Shown: positions 26,421 through 35,230 of the stretch, in pieces | How the letters are laid out: each line of letters opens with the position of its first letter | Numbering within the stretch: position 1 is the stretch's first letter | NCBI GenBank assembly: GCA_001789205.1 | Contig: MFYT01000095.1 | Coordinates: 1 to 43,253, forward strand | Source of the DNA: Candidatus Raymondbacteria bacterium RIFOXYA2_FULL_49_16 | Lineage (GTDB): Bacteria > Fibrobacterota > OXYB2-FULL-49-7 > XYB2-FULL-49-35 | DNA length: 43,253 bases | Direction of reading: 5' to 3' | Position numbers and translations under genes: made by a program | The notes under the pieces: model-generated | Database searches by the model: none | Told to the model about the DNA's origin: nothing | Seen by the model: only the letters and a program-made list of their open reading frames with translations

Positions 26421-26866
26421 ATTGTGGCGCATATATGCATGCGCGTTTTTGTACGGGCATCATTCCGCAAAACCAGCCATCAATTGATGAATGACGCCCC
26501 TGCATCAAACACATAACATTTCATACACACATCTGCATGCATTTTTGTACAGGAGTCATTCAGCAAAACCAGCCATCAATTGATGAATAACGCCCCTGCA
26601 TCAAACACATAACATTTCATACACACATCTGCATGCATTTTTGTACGGGCGTCATTCAGCAAAACCAGGCCATCAATTGATGAATGACGCCCCTGCATCA
26701 AACACATAACATTTCATACACACATCTGCATGCATTTTTGTACGGGCGTCATTCAGCAAAACCAGGCCATCAATTGATGAATGACGCCCCTGCGCCAGGA
26801 AATATGGCGCAATAATGGCTTTGGCTGGCTGAAAATACTATTTTAATTCCATACGGAGGAGTACCT
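26421..26866. other. non-coding stretch between tRNA-Leu terminator and tatA
   Basis: This 446-base gap holds the tandem palindromic repeat array (26451-26792) and then about 75 bases of leader with a GGAGGAG ribosome site (26854-26860) before tatA. I see no convincing gene; a 62-codon open frame through the repeats is a by-product. Confidence 0.7.
26451..26792. repeat. tandem 96-97 bp palindromic repeat array, about 3.5 units
   Basis: Units begin with GTAC at 26451, 26547, 26643 and 26740 (periods 96, 96, 97). Each carries an imperfect-to-perfect hairpin GGGCGTCATTC / GAATGACGCCC (arms 26455-26465/26489-26499, 26647-26657/26682-26692, 26744-26754/26779-26789; the arms of the second unit are mutated) with an inner palindrome CATCAATTGATG. 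The spacer between hairpins is also conserved (contains TGCATGCA). The last two hairpin segments are identical. A lone related copy is at 6473-6522. Confidence 0.9.
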
Positions 26867-27040
26867 ATGATCGGCATGCAGGAACTGGTAATTGTCCTAA
26901 TCATTGTCATTATTCTCTTTGGCGGAACAAAAATTCCTGAAATCATGCGCGGCCTGGGAAAAGGCATCAAGGAATTCAAAAAGGCCAAGGAAGACATTGA
27001 GAGCGACACTGATAAAAAATCGGACAAGCCCAACACCTAA
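26867..27040 (+). CDS. tatA: Sec-independent translocase subunit TatA
   Basis: A 57-aa protein: short N-terminal membrane helix ('[15 protein letters not shown]'), the conserved Phe-Gly hinge, then the amphipathic helix '[20 protein letters not shown]' and a charged tail. TatA oligomers form the translocation path for folded proteins bearing twin-Arg signals. The GGAGGAG ribosome site six bases upstream of the ATG is strong. tatB and tatC are not in the window. TatE-like function cannot be distinguished by sequence. Confidence 0.92.
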   Translation: MIGMQELVIVLIIVIILFGGTKIPEIMRGLGKGIKEFKKAKEDIESDTDKKSDKPNT

Positions 27041-27081
27041 AAACAACCCCGCAGCCGCGCGCTGCCTAAGCCCCACAGCAC

Positions 27082-29079
27082 ATGGAACTCTTCCCCTATC
27101 TCCGCGATATTGTAGTACTTTTCGGTGTGGCGCTTGCCGTTATTGCGGCAAGCCAGACGCTCCGCATTCCCACGGTGGTCGGTTTTCTTCTCACGGGCTG
27201 CGTTGTTGGCCCCTATGGCGCGGGACTCATCCACAATCCCGAACATGTTGAGATTTTCGCTGAACTGGGCATTATTTTCATTCTCTTTGAAATCGGACTC
27301 GAACTCTCGTTCAAACGGCTGAAGAAACTGGGCCGGGTCTTTTTTACCGGCGGCACGCTCCAGGCCGCCTCGACCATAGCCCTGACCACCGGCATCGCCT
27401 GTCTGTGCGGCTACGCATTGCGGTCGTCGCTCTTTTTCGGCCTCATGCTTTCGCTCAGCAGCACAGCCATTGTACTGAAACTCTATGCTGACCGCCGCGA
27501 ACTGGACACGCCCCACGGCAACATCTCGCTGGGAATACTCCTCTTTCAGGATTTTCTGATTGTTCCCTTTCTGCTCATTGTGCCTCTGCTAGCCGGCTCG
27601 TCAAGCGTATCGCCGACCCATGTGCTCATCAGGTTCGGTGGAGGCCTTGCGGTCATCGGCGTGGTGGTTGCGGGCAGCAGATATATTATTCCCCGCGGGC
27701 TCCGGTTTCTGGCAAGCACGCGCATCCGCGAACTCTTTGTCATTGGATCGCTCTTTCTCTGTCTGGGCGCGGCCCTGGCAACAGAGCAGCTTGGTTTTTC
27801 CCTCGCGCTGGGCGCTCTTCTGGCCGGCATCCTGATAGCCGAATCAGACTATTATCACCAGGTCATGGCCGAAACCACCCCCTTCCGCGACGTCTTCAAC
27901 AGCATGTTCTTCATATCCATTGGCATGTTGCTGAAATTCGACTTCGCCTCCAAACATCTGGGGGCCATTCTCCTTGTCACCGCGGCCATCATGATAATAA
28001 AATCAGCGGCCCTTGTGTTTTCCGCGAAACTCCTCTCCTTCCCCCTGCGTGTATCGTTCCAGACCGCGCTTGGCCTTTGCCAGATAGGAGAATTTTCCTT
28101 TGTCCTTATCCGCTCGGGAAAAATGTACAATGTAATTGACGAACCCACCTACCAGCTTGCCATTGCCGCGTCCATCCTGACCATGGCCCTGACGCCGCTC
28201 CTTATTGCCATAGCGCCGCGGATTGCCGGCGTTTTGCCATCGAGCAGTGAGCGGAAAAATCACGGCCAACGGCTCTCGGGCCATGTCATTATCGTGGGAT
28301 TCGGTCTGGCGGGCCGTCATCTGGCCGGTGTGCTCAAGACCGCCATGATCCCCTATATCGTTGTTGAGTTAAACGGCGCGGCAGTGGAAAAGGCGAAAAA
28401 AACCGGCGAACCGATCCTCTACGGCGACGCCACCCGCCAAATCATTCTTGAACAAGTCTGCATGCAGGAGGCGCAAGTAGTCGTCTTTGTCATTTCCGAT
28501 TCCCTTGCCGTGCGCCGCGGCGTATGCCTTGCGCGTCAGATGAACCCGAATGTGTCTATTATTGTGCGAACGCGCATGCAGTCGGACATCGAGGAATTGC
28601 GGCGATGCGGCGCCACCGAGGTGGTGTCAGAGGAATTTGAAACATCGATCGAAATTTTTACCAACGTGCTCACCAAACTGCATATTCCGGGGAACATCAT
28701 TAAAAGCCAGACGCGGCTGCTGCGCGACAACGGTTATAGCATGCTGCGCAGCCCGGCAGCGGTCAACCGCTTTTCCGAGCGCATTGCCCAGGTACTCTCC
28801 ATGGGCACCACCGACACCTTCCTCATTACCTCGGACCTTACGGCAGTGGGAAAAACCATCGCCGACCTGCATGTGCGCAAACACACGGGCGCCACAATTA
28901 TAGCGGTGGTACGCGACGAAAAGCCCATGACCAATCCCGCGCCCGATCTCATACTCAATGCCGGAGACCTGCTGGTATTGGTGGGCAACCACGCGCAAAT
29001 GGATGCGGCTTTCCTGTTCCTGGAAAAACTAAAAGATGGGGCTATTCTTCCCCAAAAAAATCACTCAGAAGAAATCTAA
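27082..29079 (+). CDS. CPA2-family cation/proton antiporter with RCK domain (KefB/YbaL-like)
   Basis: A 665-aa membrane transporter. About 12 transmembrane helices span residues 1-385 (e.g. 'GFLLTGCVVGPYGAGLIHN', 'FALGALLAGILIAESDYYHQ' region, 'FISIGMLLKFDF'). Then come a Rossmann-type RCK/TrkA-N domain from about 396 ('GHVIIVGFGLAGRHLAGVLK') and a TrkA-C domain at about 570-650 ('LTAVGKTIADLHVRKHTGA'). Members exchange K+ or Na+ for protons under nucleotide control. The ion is not predictable here. Starts 41 bases after tatA; its last 38 bases overlap the convergent glycosyltransferase gene. Confidence 0.9.
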   Translation: MELFPYLRDIVVLFGVALAVIAASQTLRIPTVVGFLLTGCVVGPYGAGLIHNPEHVEIFAELGIIFILFEIGLELSFKRLKKLGRVFFTGGTLQAASTIALTTGIACLCGYALRSSLFFGLMLSLSSTAIVLKLYADRRELDTPHGNISLGILLFQDFLIVPFLLIVPLLAGSSSVSPTHVLIRFGGGLAVIGVVVAGSRYIIPRGLRFLASTRIRELFVIGSLFLCLGAALATEQLGFSLALGALLAGILIAESDYYHQVMAETTPFRDVFNSMFFISIGMLLKFDFASKHLGAILLVTAAIMIIKSAALVFSAKLLSFPLRVSFQTALGLCQIGEFSFVLIRSGKMYNVIDEPTYQLAIAASILTMALTPLLIAIAPRIAGVLPSSSERKNHGQRLSGHVIIVGFGLAGRHLAGVLKTAMIPYIVVELNGAAVEKAKKTGEPILYGDATRQIILEQVCMQEAQVVVFVISDSLAVRRGVCLARQMNPNVSIIVRTRMQSDIEELRRCGATEVVSEEFETSIEIFTNVLTKLHIPGNIIKSQTRLLRDNGYSMLRSPAAVNRFSERIAQVLSMGTTDTFLITSDLTAVGKTIADLHVRKHTGATIIAVVRDEKPMTNPAPDLILNAGDLLVLVGNHAQMDAAFLFLEKLKDGAILPQKNHSEEI

Positions 29080-30337
29080 GCTTTGTTCGCAGCATTGAAT
29101 AGGAATAAAATCTTCGCGCAAGATCGTAATTATAATCAGTCATCTCTCTCACCAAATCCCGGTCTTTCAATAGCGTTTCGACCGCGGAAACCGCCTCTTC
29201 GGTTATATAATCGTCTATTTCAACGACCTTAAAGCCTTTTGGTTTGATATCATGAGTGTATATGGAATAATTGTTGATGAGCAACGGTTTTTTAAAGTAG
29301 ATAGCTTCGAGAAAGGCGTTGCCAAACCCCTCGTACGTTGAGGGATAGGTGACGAAATCCGCATGGGGGTAGACGTCCCTGAGGCTGTATATTTTTCTGC
29401 CGTTGGCCGTGGTTCCCCGCGTGTCGCCGATGATGTCCGACACAAAAAGTGTATTGACCTTGAGCAGGTCTGAGTATTCCCTGACGCGGTGTTCATAATG
29501 GTCGCCTTCATCGCCCGATGCGTGAGAAATGACCAATTTTGCCTTGACGCCCCTGCCGGAGAGACGGCGAATGAGCTCAATGGCGTGTTCAATACCTTTA
29601 CGCTGCACAACACGCGTAGGCTGGAGGATGAAATATTCGCCGTCCGCAATACCCAGGGCATGCCTGACATCCGCGGTATACTCATCGGGCAAGGCCGGAG
29701 GCTTCTCATAGTCCATGATATTCGGGATAATAATCGCGGCCACGCCGCGCCGCAGGGCAACCTGGGTACGCGCCTCGGAATTGATGACCACCTGGCGTAT
29801 ATGCGGGTGGCGCGGTGGAAATGCTTTGTTGAGGTAGTCCCACACACAGTTGATTGAAAAACGCTTGCGCTCCCAAAAAAAATCATGGTTATGCGCCACC
29901 ACAGGCATGCTGGTCTCGGCAACAATCTCCGTAAGGGCCAGACCCAGCGGGACATTCAACGGAATCGCGAGCACATTTTCCGCAATAATGAGTTCAATGT
30001 CAAATCGTGCGATAAATTCCTTTAGATCCGCCTTGAGTTCCTTTTTAAGTCCGTCGATCTGGTCGGTAATGGCCTCAGGACGTTCCGTATGCGAAAAAAC
30101 GAATTCGTTCAACTGGGAAATGACTGGATGTTTAAAATGGGCGCGTGGGGAAAGCATGGCCGCGCTTTTTGGCCTGTCGAGTTCACCGGCAAAATAAAAA
30201 CACCGATACCCCATTTCATCGAGTACCGTGGCCCACTTCTGCGTCTCGAGGGAAACACCGTCTGTTCCCGCAAACCGCGTGGAGACAAAACCGATGTTTT
30301 TTATTTCAGAGATGTTTTTCCGCTTGAAGCTTTCCAT
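29042..30337 (-). CDS. GT-B fold glycosyltransferase (family 4-like)
   Basis: A 431-aa glycosyltransferase. An N-terminal Rossmann half ('IGFVSTRFAGTDGVSLETQK' start) is followed by a C-terminal donor-binding half with 'ILQPTRVVQRKGIEHAIELI' near residue 238 and the EX7E-type motif in 'STYEGFGNAFLEAIYFKKP' near 350. The acceptor is unknown; the sequence recalls mannosylglucosylglycerate synthase-type enzymes, which is only a guess. It ends in TAG. It is the last gene of the long chemotaxis run, 20 bases behind a hybrid kinase. Confidence 0.8.
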   Translation of the reverse strand: MESFKRKNISEIKNIGFVSTRFAGTDGVSLETQKWATVLDEMGYRCFYFAGELDRPKSAAMLSPRAHFKHPVISQLNEFVFSHTERPEAITDQIDGLKKELKADLKEFIARFDIELIIAENVLAIPLNVPLGLALTEIVAETSMPVVAHNHDFFWERKRFSINCVWDYLNKAFPPRHPHIRQVVINSEARTQVALRRGVAAIIIPNIMDYEKPPALPDEYTADVRHALGIADGEYFILQPTRVVQRKGIEHAIELIRRLSGRGVKAKLVISHASGDEGDHYEHRVREYSDLLKVNTLFVSDIIGDTRGTTANGRKIYSLRDVYPHADFVTYPSTYEGFGNAFLEAIYFKKPLLINNYSIYTHDIKPKGFKVVEIDDYITEEAVSAVETLLKDRDLVREMTDYNYDLARRFYSYSMLRTKLRFLLSDFFGEE

Positions 30338-30357
30338 GCCTCAAAATATAGCATTTT

Positions 30358-32691
30358 CTATCCCAGAACCTCTGTAAGTACCTTGGTCATATCATCTCTC
30401 CGAAAAGGTTTTTCGAGTTTTGAGGAAAATCCGAATTCCCGCGGATTGACCATGACCGGGTCCGTGGAATAACCGCTTGAGGCAATGACGCGGATAGCAG
30501 GATCAATGTCCCTGAGTTTTTGGATCGTTTCCCTGCCGCCCATGCCGCCGGGAATGGTAAGGTCAAGAATGGCAAGGATAAAAGACATGTTTTCGGACCG
30601 GGACACGTCAAATGCGGCAACAGCGTTATCGCCGTCCGCAACGCATATGACGTTAAAACCCATGCTTTCAAGCATCTCTTTTATCAGTGCGCGCATAAAC
30701 TCTTCGTCGTCTAAAACCAGTACCCGTCCATGGCCAACAAAGTCTGGTGCACGGTGTTCAACACTATCCGTCATACTATTATTGGAAGCTGGCATATAGA
30801 TGCGGACCGTTGCGCCCTGGCCTTCGATTGATTCAATTTCAATATGCCCCGCATGTTTGCTGATGATTGAATAGGCGGTCGCAAGACCCAAACCGCTCCC
30901 CTGCTGTTTGGTAGTAAAAAAAGGGTCAAAAACCTTTGGGAGGTTTTCGGGTGCAATGCCAGTGCCATGGTCAATAATGGAGATACGAATGTATTTCCCC
31001 TGTTTGAGCGCGGTAGGAAGCGCCACATCCCCCGGCAGATTCTCAGCCTCCACAATAATAGTGCCGCCGTCAGCCATTGCCTGACGCGAGTTTATGACTA
31101 TATTATCGATGACCTGGCCGAACTGGTTTTCATCGAGCTCGCACATCCATAGGTCAGGGGCCACAGCAAAAAGGGGGACCACGTTGGACCCGGAAAGCAC
31201 AAAGTGCACATTACTCATGATAAGCGGCGCTATATCAATGGTCTTTTTAAGGGGCTGACCGCCTTTTGAAAACGTAAGCAATTGCCGGGTAAGGTCTTGC
31301 GCACGGTTGAAGACTTCGAGCGCCTTGCTAAGATAGGTGACGACACGCGCATCGTTGACCGCTGCCTCGCGCGCCATGTCCATGTAGCCAAAAAGCCCGC
31401 ATAAAAGATTGTTGTAGTCGTGCGCTATGCCACCAGCAAGCACGCCGATGGATTCGAGCTTTTGGGACTTGACCAGTTCCGCCTCCAATTTCCTTTCACT
31501 TTCCTGGAAAGCCAGCTGGTTCTTTTTTTGTTCAGACATATCGAGGGCTGTAAAAGTAATACCCTGCGAAAGATCGTTCTGAATAACAGGAGTTGAGTTG
31601 AGGAGAACATCGATAATTGTACCGTCTTTGCGCTTCCAGTGTGTTTCCACGGTAGCAATGCCCGATTGCTGAATTTGCCGGTACTTTTCCTTGCCAACAA
31701 ATTCAAAATCCTCATCTGAAAGATAGAGTATGCGAGCGGATTGACCAACTAACTCGCGCGCCTGGTATCCGGTCATTGCGCATATCTGGTCATTCACCTC
31801 CAGTAAAACCTGGTCGTTGACCAAGCCAATGCCGGTTGGGGCTGCGCGAAAAATGCTGCTAAGCTTTGCATCACGCGCCCTCATAGAGGCTTCGACCCGT
31901 TTCAATTCGGTTATATTTTCGAAACAAAGGGCCACGCGCCCCTGCGGCAGAGAAAAAACATTAATTCTGAAGATGCCCGACATTCTAACATCACTGTAGG
32001 CGAACTCTTCAGCCCTGAATGGTTCGCCGGATTTTATGACCTCCCACGTTTTTTTATCGAGTCCTGTTTCCCTGGCACCGGGAAACATGTCGGCGAAATC
32101 CTTGCCGAGCCACTCCTCCACCCGCAGTCCGGTCGCATGTTCAGCTTCAAGATTGCCGCCAGACAGGGTCAATGTTCCCTCGGTAATATGTGACCTGAAA
32201 AGAAAAACACCTGAAGGTATAAAACGAACAAAATCCTCAGAGACCTTCAGGCTTTCACGCGCGGTTTCACCGGCAATGGCCCTATCGGTAATATCATTGA
32301 TACGCGTAACAATGACTTTTTTTCCATCCAGGACATGCGTTGAGGCGCATACTTCAATTTTTTTCCCGTTCAACCTACCCTGGTACGCAGGGATAGTTTC
32401 GCCTGCCAGGATTTTTTTCAGGAAACCAAGCGACCGGGGAATGTCTCTGAGAGAAAGCGTTTTTTTCGCGACAATGATCGCTGATCTGTTGACTATTTCT
32501 TCGCGGGAAAATCCGGAAATGGCAATAAGCGCGTCGTTGATGGCAATGATAGTACCTGAAGTATCAAGAATGGCCAGACCTTCGGACGAGATGTTGAACC
32601 AGAACAATTCACTGCTCTGCGGATCAGCCGAATCATTAATCACATCCTCCAGCCCCTGCCTGGTGCCATGCTCTTTTTTGCCAGTTTCCAT
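30358..32691 (-). CDS. multi-PAS hybrid histidine kinase with C-terminal receiver
   Basis: About 777 aa from the ATG at 32691; an in-frame TTG at 32733 is more likely part of a promoter -35 box. It has three PAS domains (about 30-140, 150-265, 275-390; 'GTIIAINDALIAISGFSREE', 'VLLEVNDQICAMTGYQARE'), HisKA of the 'GGIAHDYNNLLCGLFGYM' type (His near residue 424), an HATPase ('DNIVINSRQAMADGG', 'DHGTGIAPENLPKVF', 'GSGLGLATAYSI') and a receiver ('RVLVLDDEEFMRALI', 'LAILDLTIPGG'). No membrane segment, so cytosolic. Probably one input of the chemotaxis-linked network. Confidence 0.9.
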   Translation of the reverse strand: METGKKEHGTRQGLEDVINDSADPQSSELFWFNISSEGLAILDTSGTIIAINDALIAISGFSREEIVNRSAIIVAKKTLSLRDIPRSLGFLKKILAGETIPAYQGRLNGKKIEVCASTHVLDGKKVIVTRINDITDRAIAGETARESLKVSEDFVRFIPSGVFLFRSHITEGTLTLSGGNLEAEHATGLRVEEWLGKDFADMFPGARETGLDKKTWEVIKSGEPFRAEEFAYSDVRMSGIFRINVFSLPQGRVALCFENITELKRVEASMRARDAKLSSIFRAAPTGIGLVNDQVLLEVNDQICAMTGYQARELVGQSARILYLSDEDFEFVGKEKYRQIQQSGIATVETHWKRKDGTIIDVLLNSTPVIQNDLSQGITFTALDMSEQKKNQLAFQESERKLEAELVKSQKLESIGVLAGGIAHDYNNLLCGLFGYMDMAREAAVNDARVVTYLSKALEVFNRAQDLTRQLLTFSKGGQPLKKTIDIAPLIMSNVHFVLSGSNVVPLFAVAPDLWMCELDENQFGQVIDNIVINSRQAMADGGTIIVEAENLPGDVALPTALKQGKYIRISIIDHGTGIAPENLPKVFDPFFTTKQQGSGLGLATAYSIISKHAGHIEIESIEGQGATVRIYMPASNNSMTDSVEHRAPDFVGHGRVLVLDDEEFMRALIKEMLESMGFNVICVADGDNAVAAFDVSRSENMSFILAILDLTIPGGMGGRETIQKLRDIDPAIRVIASSGYSTDPVMVNPREFGFSSKLEKPFRRDDMTKVLTEVLG

Positions 32692-32703
32692 ATATCTGGT
32701 AAT

Positions 32704-32733
32704 TAAATAAAATAGAGCATAAGTCTTTGTCAA
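32704..32733 (-). promoter_or_regulatory. possible internal promoter before the multi-PAS kinase
   Basis: On the minus strand TTGACA (32733-32728) is followed at 17-18 bases by TTATTTA (weak -10), just before the ATG at 32691. A perfect -35 with a poor -10. Confidence 0.25.
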
Positions 32734-32742
32734 TAATAAATA

Positions 32743-33111
32743 TCAGATATTGTTTATTTTCTCCTGGATAGATTCGACGGTAAAAGGCTTTACAATGTAA
32801 TCCCGCGCGCCCGACTGGACCGCTTCCATAATGTCCTCTTTCACGTTACGCGAGGTGACCATGATAAAGGGGATGTTCTTCGTATCGCCGTCAGCCTTTA
32901 CATTCTTTAAAAACTCGATACCCGTCATTTCGGGCATGTTCCAGTCCGATAAAATGAGATCAACGTCCCTGTTCTCGGCGAGTTTCAACAGACCATCCTT
33001 TCCATGGCACGCGGTGATCGAATCGGGAAAACCCGCCTTTGCCAGCGTGTTCTGCAGTATTCTAAGCATGGTGGGCGAGTCATCGACAATGAGTATTTTT
33101 TTGACCTTCAT
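32743..33111 (-). CDS. CheY-like single-domain response regulator
   Basis: A 122-aa stand-alone receiver: acidic pair in 'ILIVDDSPTML' (Asp10, Asp11), phospho-Asp56 in 'LILSDWNMPEMTG', Thr in 'IMVTSRN' and Lys in 'YIVKPFTVE'. The 'DWNMPEMTG' form is typical of flagellar CheY. A textbook AAGGAGG lies six bases upstream of the ATG. It lies just downstream of the pseudo-receiver CheX gene. It may bind the flagellar motor switch. Confidence 0.85.
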   Translation of the reverse strand: MKVKKILIVDDSPTMLRILQNTLAKAGFPDSITACHGKDGLLKLAENRDVDLILSDWNMPEMTGIEFLKNVKADGDTKNIPFIMVTSRNVKEDIMEAVQSGARDYIVKPFTVESIQEKINNI

Positions 33112-33130
33112 GATTATCCTCCTTCTCCGA

Positions 33131-33970
33131 TTAGGCTGTTTTCAGGCACACTTGCAGAAAAAGCTCCTTATGGTCAGGTGTCTCAAATTTTACCACAATG
33201 CTGTTCTCGTGCAGCCCATGGTTGATGGTATGCCCCTTGCCTCTCACCATAGTGGGCGTAGTAAAATCAAAATGGTGCTGGTTTTGATTGAACAAAGCCT
33301 GGGCCTGGCCGGAAATGACATTGATGAGCTCCATAATGCCTCCTTCGATCAGTTCATTGTCGCTTTCAGACACATCCCCCATGGTCATCCTTTTTACAAT
33401 CTCAATTGCCGTGTCAATACCCATGCTGATGACCACAAAGCCGTTGGCGTTGCCTGAAAGGGCCATGACGCCCGATATATCACCATAGACCGTAAGCCCT
33501 TTGTCGATACGCACCTCTTTTTTCTCAATGTCGGTCTGCGCCATCTGTTGCATAATCGCCTTTGTCGACTCGATAAAGGGGTTCACATACTCAATATTGA
33601 TGGTCGGCGGTCTCTTTTTTTCAGCCAGGAGCATGCGCATGCCTATCTGTAATCGCTCGCGGGTGAGTGGTTTGAAAACAAATTTGACCTCATCGTATTT
33701 GACCAGCACCTTAATGGCCTCTTTGATGCCTTCATCGACAATGAGCAGCACCTTGAGACCGGTAGTCTGTTTCATGAGCTCCTGGAGATTGCGGGTCTCC
33801 TCCTGCGGATCTTCACTCCATTCGTAAACAACAATGTTCTGCTTTCCCATAAATTTGGCTGCCGCAAGCGCAGGGTTCTTGACGGTTTTAATGGGATCAC
33901 ACCCATTTTTATGCAATACTTCAGTCAATTCCGCGGAAAACGGTCCCTTCGAAATAACAATTGTGTTCAT
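33131..33970 (-). CDS. receiver-like/CheX fusion protein
   Basis: 279 aa. Residues 1-120 have a receiver fold pattern but the expected phospho-Asp is Glu50 ('NIVVYEWSED'), and the acidic pair after strand 1 is missing; Lys is kept in 'FVFKPLTRE'. Residues 125-279 are a CheX-type phosphatase domain ('YVNPFIESTKAIMQQMA', catalytic Glu/Asn in 'GGIMELINVISGQA'). CheX removes phosphate from CheY-P. The N-terminal half is likely a non-phosphorylated docking or mimic domain (inference). GGGAGTG precedes the ATG. Confidence 0.75.
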   Translation of the reverse strand: MNTIVISKGPFSAELTEVLHKNGCDPIKTVKNPALAAAKFMGKQNIVVYEWSEDPQEETRNLQELMKQTTGLKVLLIVDEGIKEAIKVLVKYDEVKFVFKPLTRERLQIGMRMLLAEKKRPPTINIEYVNPFIESTKAIMQQMAQTDIEKKEVRIDKGLTVYGDISGVMALSGNANGFVVISMGIDTAIEIVKRMTMGDVSESDNELIEGGIMELINVISGQAQALFNQNQHHFDFTTPTMVRGKGHTINHGLHENSIVVKFETPDHKELFLQVCLKTA

Positions 33971-33982
33971 GCAACACTCCCT

Positions 33983-35224
33983 TTAGTAGGCCATTTTAAT
34001 TGGCAAGGTAAACCAGAAAATCGTCCCAGTGCCTTGTTCTGACTCTACCCATATCCTTCCGCCATGCCGTTCAACAATCCTTTTGCATACGGCAAGACCA
34101 ATGCCCGTTCCCTCATACTCTTCCCGGGTATGCAACCGCTGGAATATCTGGAAAATACGCTCCCGATGCTCCGGCGCAATGCCAATCCCGTTGTCCTTAA
34201 CAGAAAAAAGCCAATAGCGCTCCTCTTGCTTGGCTGCAACATGGACTTCCGGTGTTTTTTCTTTGCAGAATTTGATAGCATTCCCTAGCAAGTTCTGAAA
34301 TAATTGAACAAGCTGATTCTGGTCTGCCATAAGCACAGGCAAGGAACCACACGTTATCGCGGCATTCTTCTCTTCAATGGCAACTTCCAGGTTTTTAGCA
34401 GCTTGACTAATCACATCGTTGCATTCGGTGGGGGCAAATAAACCACCCTTGGTCCCAACACGCGAATAGTCCAGCAAATCATTAATAAGCCGGTTCATAC
34501 GGGCAGCGCCATCCATGGCGAACCCAAAAAACTCCTGTGCGTTTGCATCAAGGTTTGCTATATACCGTTTTAAAAGCAATTGAAGATAACTGGTGACCAT
34601 GCGAAGCGGTTCCCGCAAATCATGGGACGCAACATAGGCGAATTGTTCCAGCTCGGTATTCGAACGCGCCAGTTCTTCCTCAATTCTCTTTCGAGTCTCA
34701 ATTTCCACGGACAATTTTCTGTTCGATTCCGCAATCTCTTCATTCAGCATTTCTAAACGGGCGGACATCTCTTTTTCGTGCTGCAATGTGGCGATGAGCG
34801 CGCCATTTAGCCCCTGGAGCTCCTGTTTTATCTCAAGCATCTCTTTTTCACGTTCTATAAAATCGGCGATATTATGCGTAATATATGCGTGCCCAATGGT
34901 CTCTCCAACCTGATTTTTTAAAGCAGTTTCCGCAAGCAATACAGAGATTTCCTTCCCTGTTTTGTTCTTTACTATATATTCGTTGTTGCTTCTATAGGTT
35001 TCAGCCTGTTCAATGTCCTGAATGTGAGACACGCTTGCAGAAGCCGTACGACTGATCACTGCGTCTAAGGATACCCCTATAAGCTCCTCTGCCTGGTAAC
35101 CCAGCAGGTCCTGGGCCGACCTATTCGTCGAAACGATAGAGTCCTGAGCATCAGTGATAAACAAAGCGTCGGGCATGGCGGCAAGTACTGCCTTTTCGTC
35201 AATAATAATGCCATTCATAAACAT
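33983..35224 (-). CDS. PAS-domain sensor histidine kinase (phytochrome-like HisKA)
   Basis: A 413-aa cytosolic kinase: PAS about 10-125 ('DALFITDAQDSIVSTNRSAQ'), coiled coil 125-190, HisKA with phospho-His201 ('LEQFAYVASHDLREPLRM'), HATPase with N box 'NLLGNAIKFCKE' and G boxes 'VKDNGIGIAPEHRE', 'GTGIGLAVCKRI'. No receiver or membrane helix. It lies between the two CheX genes and is six bases from one, so is likely part of the same signalling set. Confidence 0.9.
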   Translation of the reverse strand: MFMNGIIIDEKAVLAAMPDALFITDAQDSIVSTNRSAQDLLGYQAEELIGVSLDAVISRTASASVSHIQDIEQAETYRSNNEYIVKNKTGKEISVLLAETALKNQVGETIGHAYITHNIADFIEREKEMLEIKQELQGLNGALIATLQHEKEMSARLEMLNEEIAESNRKLSVEIETRKRIEEELARSNTELEQFAYVASHDLREPLRMVTSYLQLLLKRYIANLDANAQEFFGFAMDGAARMNRLINDLLDYSRVGTKGGLFAPTECNDVISQAAKNLEVAIEEKNAAITCGSLPVLMADQNQLVQLFQNLLGNAIKFCKEKTPEVHVAAKQEERYWLFSVKDNGIGIAPEHRERIFQIFQRLHTREEYEGTGIGLAVCKRIVERHGGRIWVESEQGTGTIFWFTLPIKMAY

Positions 35225-35230
35225 CTCTTT

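Noticed and set aside
26326-26514. 62-codon open frame on the minus strand
   Set aside because: It runs through the tRNA, its terminator and the palindromic repeat, and has no ribosome site.
26451-26792. CRISPR array
   Set aside because: Units of 96-97 bp have no unique spacers; the sequence between hairpins is as conserved as the hairpins themselves.
32692-32733. TTG start of the multi-PAS kinase
   Set aside because: The TTG is part of a perfect TTGACA, and the extra 14 residues are not conserved-looking; ATG at 32691 is preferred.
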